The notes under the pieces are model-generated. The model was not told the DNA's origin. It searched no databases and worked only from the letters and a program-made list of their open reading frames with translations. From Lacisediminihabitans profunda (GTDB lineage Bacteria > Actinomycetota > Actinomycetes > Actinomycetales > Microbacteriaceae), in assembly GCF_008040105.1 (NCBI RefSeq), contig NZ_VRMG01000003.1:1-64000 (forward strand): 64,000 nt of DNA, read 5' to 3'. Shown here piece by piece: positions 61,761 through 64,000 of this stretch. The position numbers and the translations under genes were made by a program. Numbering within the stretch: position 1 is the first letter of the stretch; every line of letters starts with the position of its first letter.

Positions 61761-63782
61761 ATGCACTCCATCTCGTCACGGCTTTCCGACAACGACGGCA
61801 CCGCGTTCGGTTTCGGTGGCGACTACAACCCCGAGCAGTGGGATCCGTCGGTGTGGCAGGAAGACGTCGCCCTGATGAAGGTGGCCGGGGTGAACCTCGT
61901 GAGCATCGGGATCTTCAGCTGGGCGCTGTTGGAGCCGTCGGAGGGCCGGTACGAGTTCGGCTGGCTCGATTCGGTTTTGGACCTCCTGCACGAGTCCGGA
62001 ATCCGGGTGGACCTGGCGAACGCGAGCGCCTCACCGCCGCCGTGGTTCTCACACAAATACCCCCAGTCGCTGCCGGTGACAGCCACGGGGGTGCGCCTCG
62101 GCTACGGGTCGCGCCAGGCGTTCTGCGCCTCCAGCCCCGAATACCGGGCGGCGGCCGCGGCGCTGACCACCGAGATCGCCAGACGGTACGCCGAGCACCC
62201 TGCCGTGATCATGTGGCACGTGCACAACGAGTACGGCTGCCACAATCAGCCCTGCTACTGCGACGTCTCCGGTGCTGCCTTCCAACGCTGGCTGGAAAAG
62301 AAGTACGTCACCGTCGACGCGCTCAACGAGGCCTGGGGCACCGCATTCTGGTCGCAGCACTACTACCACTTCGACGAGATCACCCCGCCCCGCCAGTCCG
62401 GCACCTTCATCAACCCCACCCAGGTTCTGGACTTCGCCCGGTTCTCCTCGGACGAGCTCCTCGAGTGCTACGACGCGGAGGCGCGCATCCTGCGTGAACA
62501 CTCGCCGCATCCGGTCACGACGAACTTCATGGGATTCATGATGGGACTCGACAAGCCCATCGACTACTGGAAGTGGGCCGACCACCTCGATGTGGTGTCG
62601 AACGATCACTATCTCATCGCCGAAGACCCGCGCAACTTCCAAGAGCTGGCGATGACCGCCGACTTCATCCGGAGCCTGGCCTCCGGGGCACCGTGGCTGC
62701 TCATGGAGCACTCGACCTCCGCCGTGAACTGGCAACCCCGCAACATCGCGAAGGCCCCGGGGGAGATGCTGCGCAACTCGCTGCAGCACGTGGCCCGGGG
62801 GGCGGATGCCGCCCTGTTCTTCCAATGGCGAGCCGCGAAGGCCGGTTCGGAGAAGTTCCACTCGGCGATGCTGCCGCACGCCGGCACCGACTCGAAGGTC
62901 TGGCGGGAGGTGGTCGGGCTCGGCTCGGCGCTGAAGAAGATCGCCGAGGTGGTGGGCTCGCGCGTCGTGGGAGCCGATGTCGCGATCATCCACGACACAG
63001 ACGCCCGCTGGGCGAGCGAGCTCGACGCGCATCCGAGCGTCGACACGAACGCGATGGCGGAGACGCGACTCTGGCATGACGCGTTCTACCGCCTGGGCCT
63101 CACCACCGACTTCCGGCGCTCCACCGACGACCTCGCGGGCTATCGCCTGGTGGTCGTGCCGATGCAATACCTCATGACGGATGACGGCGCACGCAACCTG
63201 CGCGCCTTCGCCGAGTCCGGCGGCACGGTCGTGGTGACCTACCTGTCCGGCATCGTGGACGAGGACGACCACATTCGTCTCGGTGGTTACCCCGGCGCCT
63301 TCGTCGACCTGATCGGGATTCGCATCGAGGAGTTCTTCCCGCTTCGGGCGGATGAGAAGGTGCCGCTCAGCCGGTACGGCCCGGGTCTCCGGTTCAGCGA
63401 GCTCGGCCGTGCCACCGGCGCGGAGGTGCTTGCGGAGTATGCAGGCGGACCGACCGCCGGTTCCCCGGCGGTCAGCCGCAACCGCCTCGGCAGCGGCTCG
63501 GCCTACTACGTGGGAACCTCGCTCACCGAGGCGGGGGTGCTGCAACTCATCTCCGACATCGTCGGCGAGGCTGGCGTCACGCCGGCCCACACCGTGACGG
63601 GAGAGGTCGAGGTCGTGCGCCGCTCGGACGGCGAACACACCTGGACCTTCGCCATCAACCACGGAGACTCCGTCGGCGTCGTGCACGTCGACGGCATCGA
63701 CCTGCTGACCGACACCATCACCGACGGGCGGCTCACCGTCGCCGCCGGGGGCGTCGCGGTGGTGCGGGAGTCCGCGCGGTGA
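61761..63782 (+). CDS. GH42 beta-galactosidase
   Basis: From the ATG at 61761 (AAAGG upstream; an ATG six bases earlier is also in frame) 673 residues. GH42 layout: FGGDYNPEQWDPSVWQED, the acid/base Glu in MWHVHNEYGCHN, the Cys-rich NQPCYCDVS and the nucleophile Glu in WLLMEHSTSAVNW. The trimerisation domain follows (VVPMQYLMTDDGARNLRAFA). No signal peptide, so it acts in the cytosol on imported beta-galactosides. Its stop overlaps the next gene. Confidence 0.93.
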   Translation: MHSISSRLSDNDGTAFGFGGDYNPEQWDPSVWQEDVALMKVAGVNLVSIGIFSWALLEPSEGRYEFGWLDSVLDLLHESGIRVDLANASASPPPWFSHKYPQSLPVTATGVRLGYGSRQAFCASSPEYRAAAAALTTEIARRYAEHPAVIMWHVHNEYGCHNQPCYCDVSGAAFQRWLEKKYVTVDALNEAWGTAFWSQHYYHFDEITPPRQSGTFINPTQVLDFARFSSDELLECYDAEARILREHSPHPVTTNFMGFMMGLDKPIDYWKWADHLDVVSNDHYLIAEDPRNFQELAMTADFIRSLASGAPWLLMEHSTSAVNWQPRNIAKAPGEMLRNSLQHVARGADAALFFQWRAAKAGSEKFHSAMLPHAGTDSKVWREVVGLGSALKKIAEVVGSRVVGADVAIIHDTDARWASELDAHPSVDTNAMAETRLWHDAFYRLGLTTDFRRSTDDLAGYRLVVVPMQYLMTDDGARNLRAFAESGGTVVVTYLSGIVDEDDHIRLGGYPGAFVDLIGIRIEEFFPLRADEKVPLSRYGPGLRFSELGRATGAEVLAEYAGGPTAGSPAVSRNRLGSGSAYYVGTSLTEAGVLQLISDIVGEAGVTPAHTVTGEVEVVRRSDGEHTWTFAINHGDSVGVVHVDGIDLLTDTITDGRLTVAAGGVAVVRESAR

Positions 63783-64000
63783 ACGACCTCGTCACTCTGC
63801 GCGGGGGAGACTCCGCGTTCATCATCGACCTGTCCCGCGCGACGCCCGAGGTGGTGCACTGGGGGTCTGACCTGGGGGAGCCTGCACGCCTCGCCGTCTC
63901 GAGTCATCCGGTGCCTCCCTCGTCGGTGGGCAGCCCATACCGGCGGGAACTGGTGCCCCAGGCCTCGAGCGGATGGCGCGGCCGGCCGGCCGTCGAGGGC
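63779..64000 (+). CDS. GH36 alpha-galactosidase, N-terminal part
   Basis: Starts at a GTG overlapping the GH42 stop (GTGA) and runs off the edge. The 74 visible residues (LVTLRGGDSAFIIDLSRATP, VVHWGSDLGEPARL) fit the N-terminal beta-sandwich of GH36 alpha-galactosidases, where LHWGxDLG is conserved. The catalytic domain is outside the window. With GH42 it suggests use of mixed alpha/beta galacto-oligosaccharides. Confidence 0.65.
   Translation, partial: MNDLVTLRGGDSAFIIDLSRATPEVVHWGSDLGEPARLAVSSHPVPPSSVGSPYRRELVPQASSGWRGRPAVEG

Noticed and set aside
58693-61779. A 1028-codon minus-strand frame across the sugar ABC genes
   Set aside because: It is antisense to three clear genes, has an Asp/Glu/Arg/His-rich composition caused by G/C-rich third positions, and shows no domain.

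Overview
The window looks like the chromosome of a high-GC actinobacterium, most likely Microbacteriaceae. The evidence is the G/C-rich third codon positions, frequent GTG and TTG starts with 4-base stop/start overlaps, a DUF222-HNH nuclease, a BioQ-type TetR regulator beside bioY, and actinobacterial IS3 and IS30 elements. No phage structural genes, CRISPR array or rRNA were seen. The only tRNA trace is a set of 3'-end remnants near 42.3-42.8 kb. All calls were made by reading the sequence; no database search was run.

From 1 to about 25.8 kb the window is gene-poor and eroded. Intact genes (Pr6Pr-like membrane protein, SGNH-GAF fusion, secreted phosphatase, SPFH protein, TetR/epoxide hydrolase pair, HGSNAT-like membrane acyltransferase, GT2 glycosyltransferase, alpha/beta hydrolase) sit among relics: cut IS3 ends, and pieces of a cation-efflux protein, a methyltransferase, a TagF-like transferase, an SDR and its XRE regulator, and a thiolase tail. 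Two features stand out. Three SGNH-fold paralogues (3.3, 13.8 and 24.4 kb) all lack the catalytic serine. A cluster at 16-20 kb holds two families of small unrecognised proteins, each present twice.

From 25.8 to 30 kb lies a compact locus. bioY, a short acyl-adenylating enzyme and an active-site-altered thiolase form a coupled operon, divergent from bioQ-panD, with TGAAC/GTTCA operators between them. At 30.8-33.7 kb an IS3-family element is interrupted by an intact IS30-family element. At 33.8-41.4 kb a six-gene operon encodes an oligopeptide ABC importer and a Xaa-Pro aminopeptidase, divergent from an Lrp/AsnC regulator. At 41.9-42.8 kb there is an integration scar: an IS3 tail, three copies of a tRNA-Arg 3' end and a long inverted repeat.

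From 42.8 to 64 kb coding is dense: a serine-hydrolase/DUF4386/alpha-beta hydrolase operon opposite a GlxA-type regulator; VOC and HxlR genes; a UbiB-like kinase with a PadR regulator; an HNH nuclease; HxlR/NAD(P)-binding and SDR/XRE divergent pairs; an AlkD-like protein; a SUMF1-like protein bracketed by two copies of an 88-bp inverted-repeat element; and a galactoside locus (LacI, sugar ABC importer, GH42 beta-galactosidase, start of a GH36 alpha-galactosidase) that runs off the right edge.
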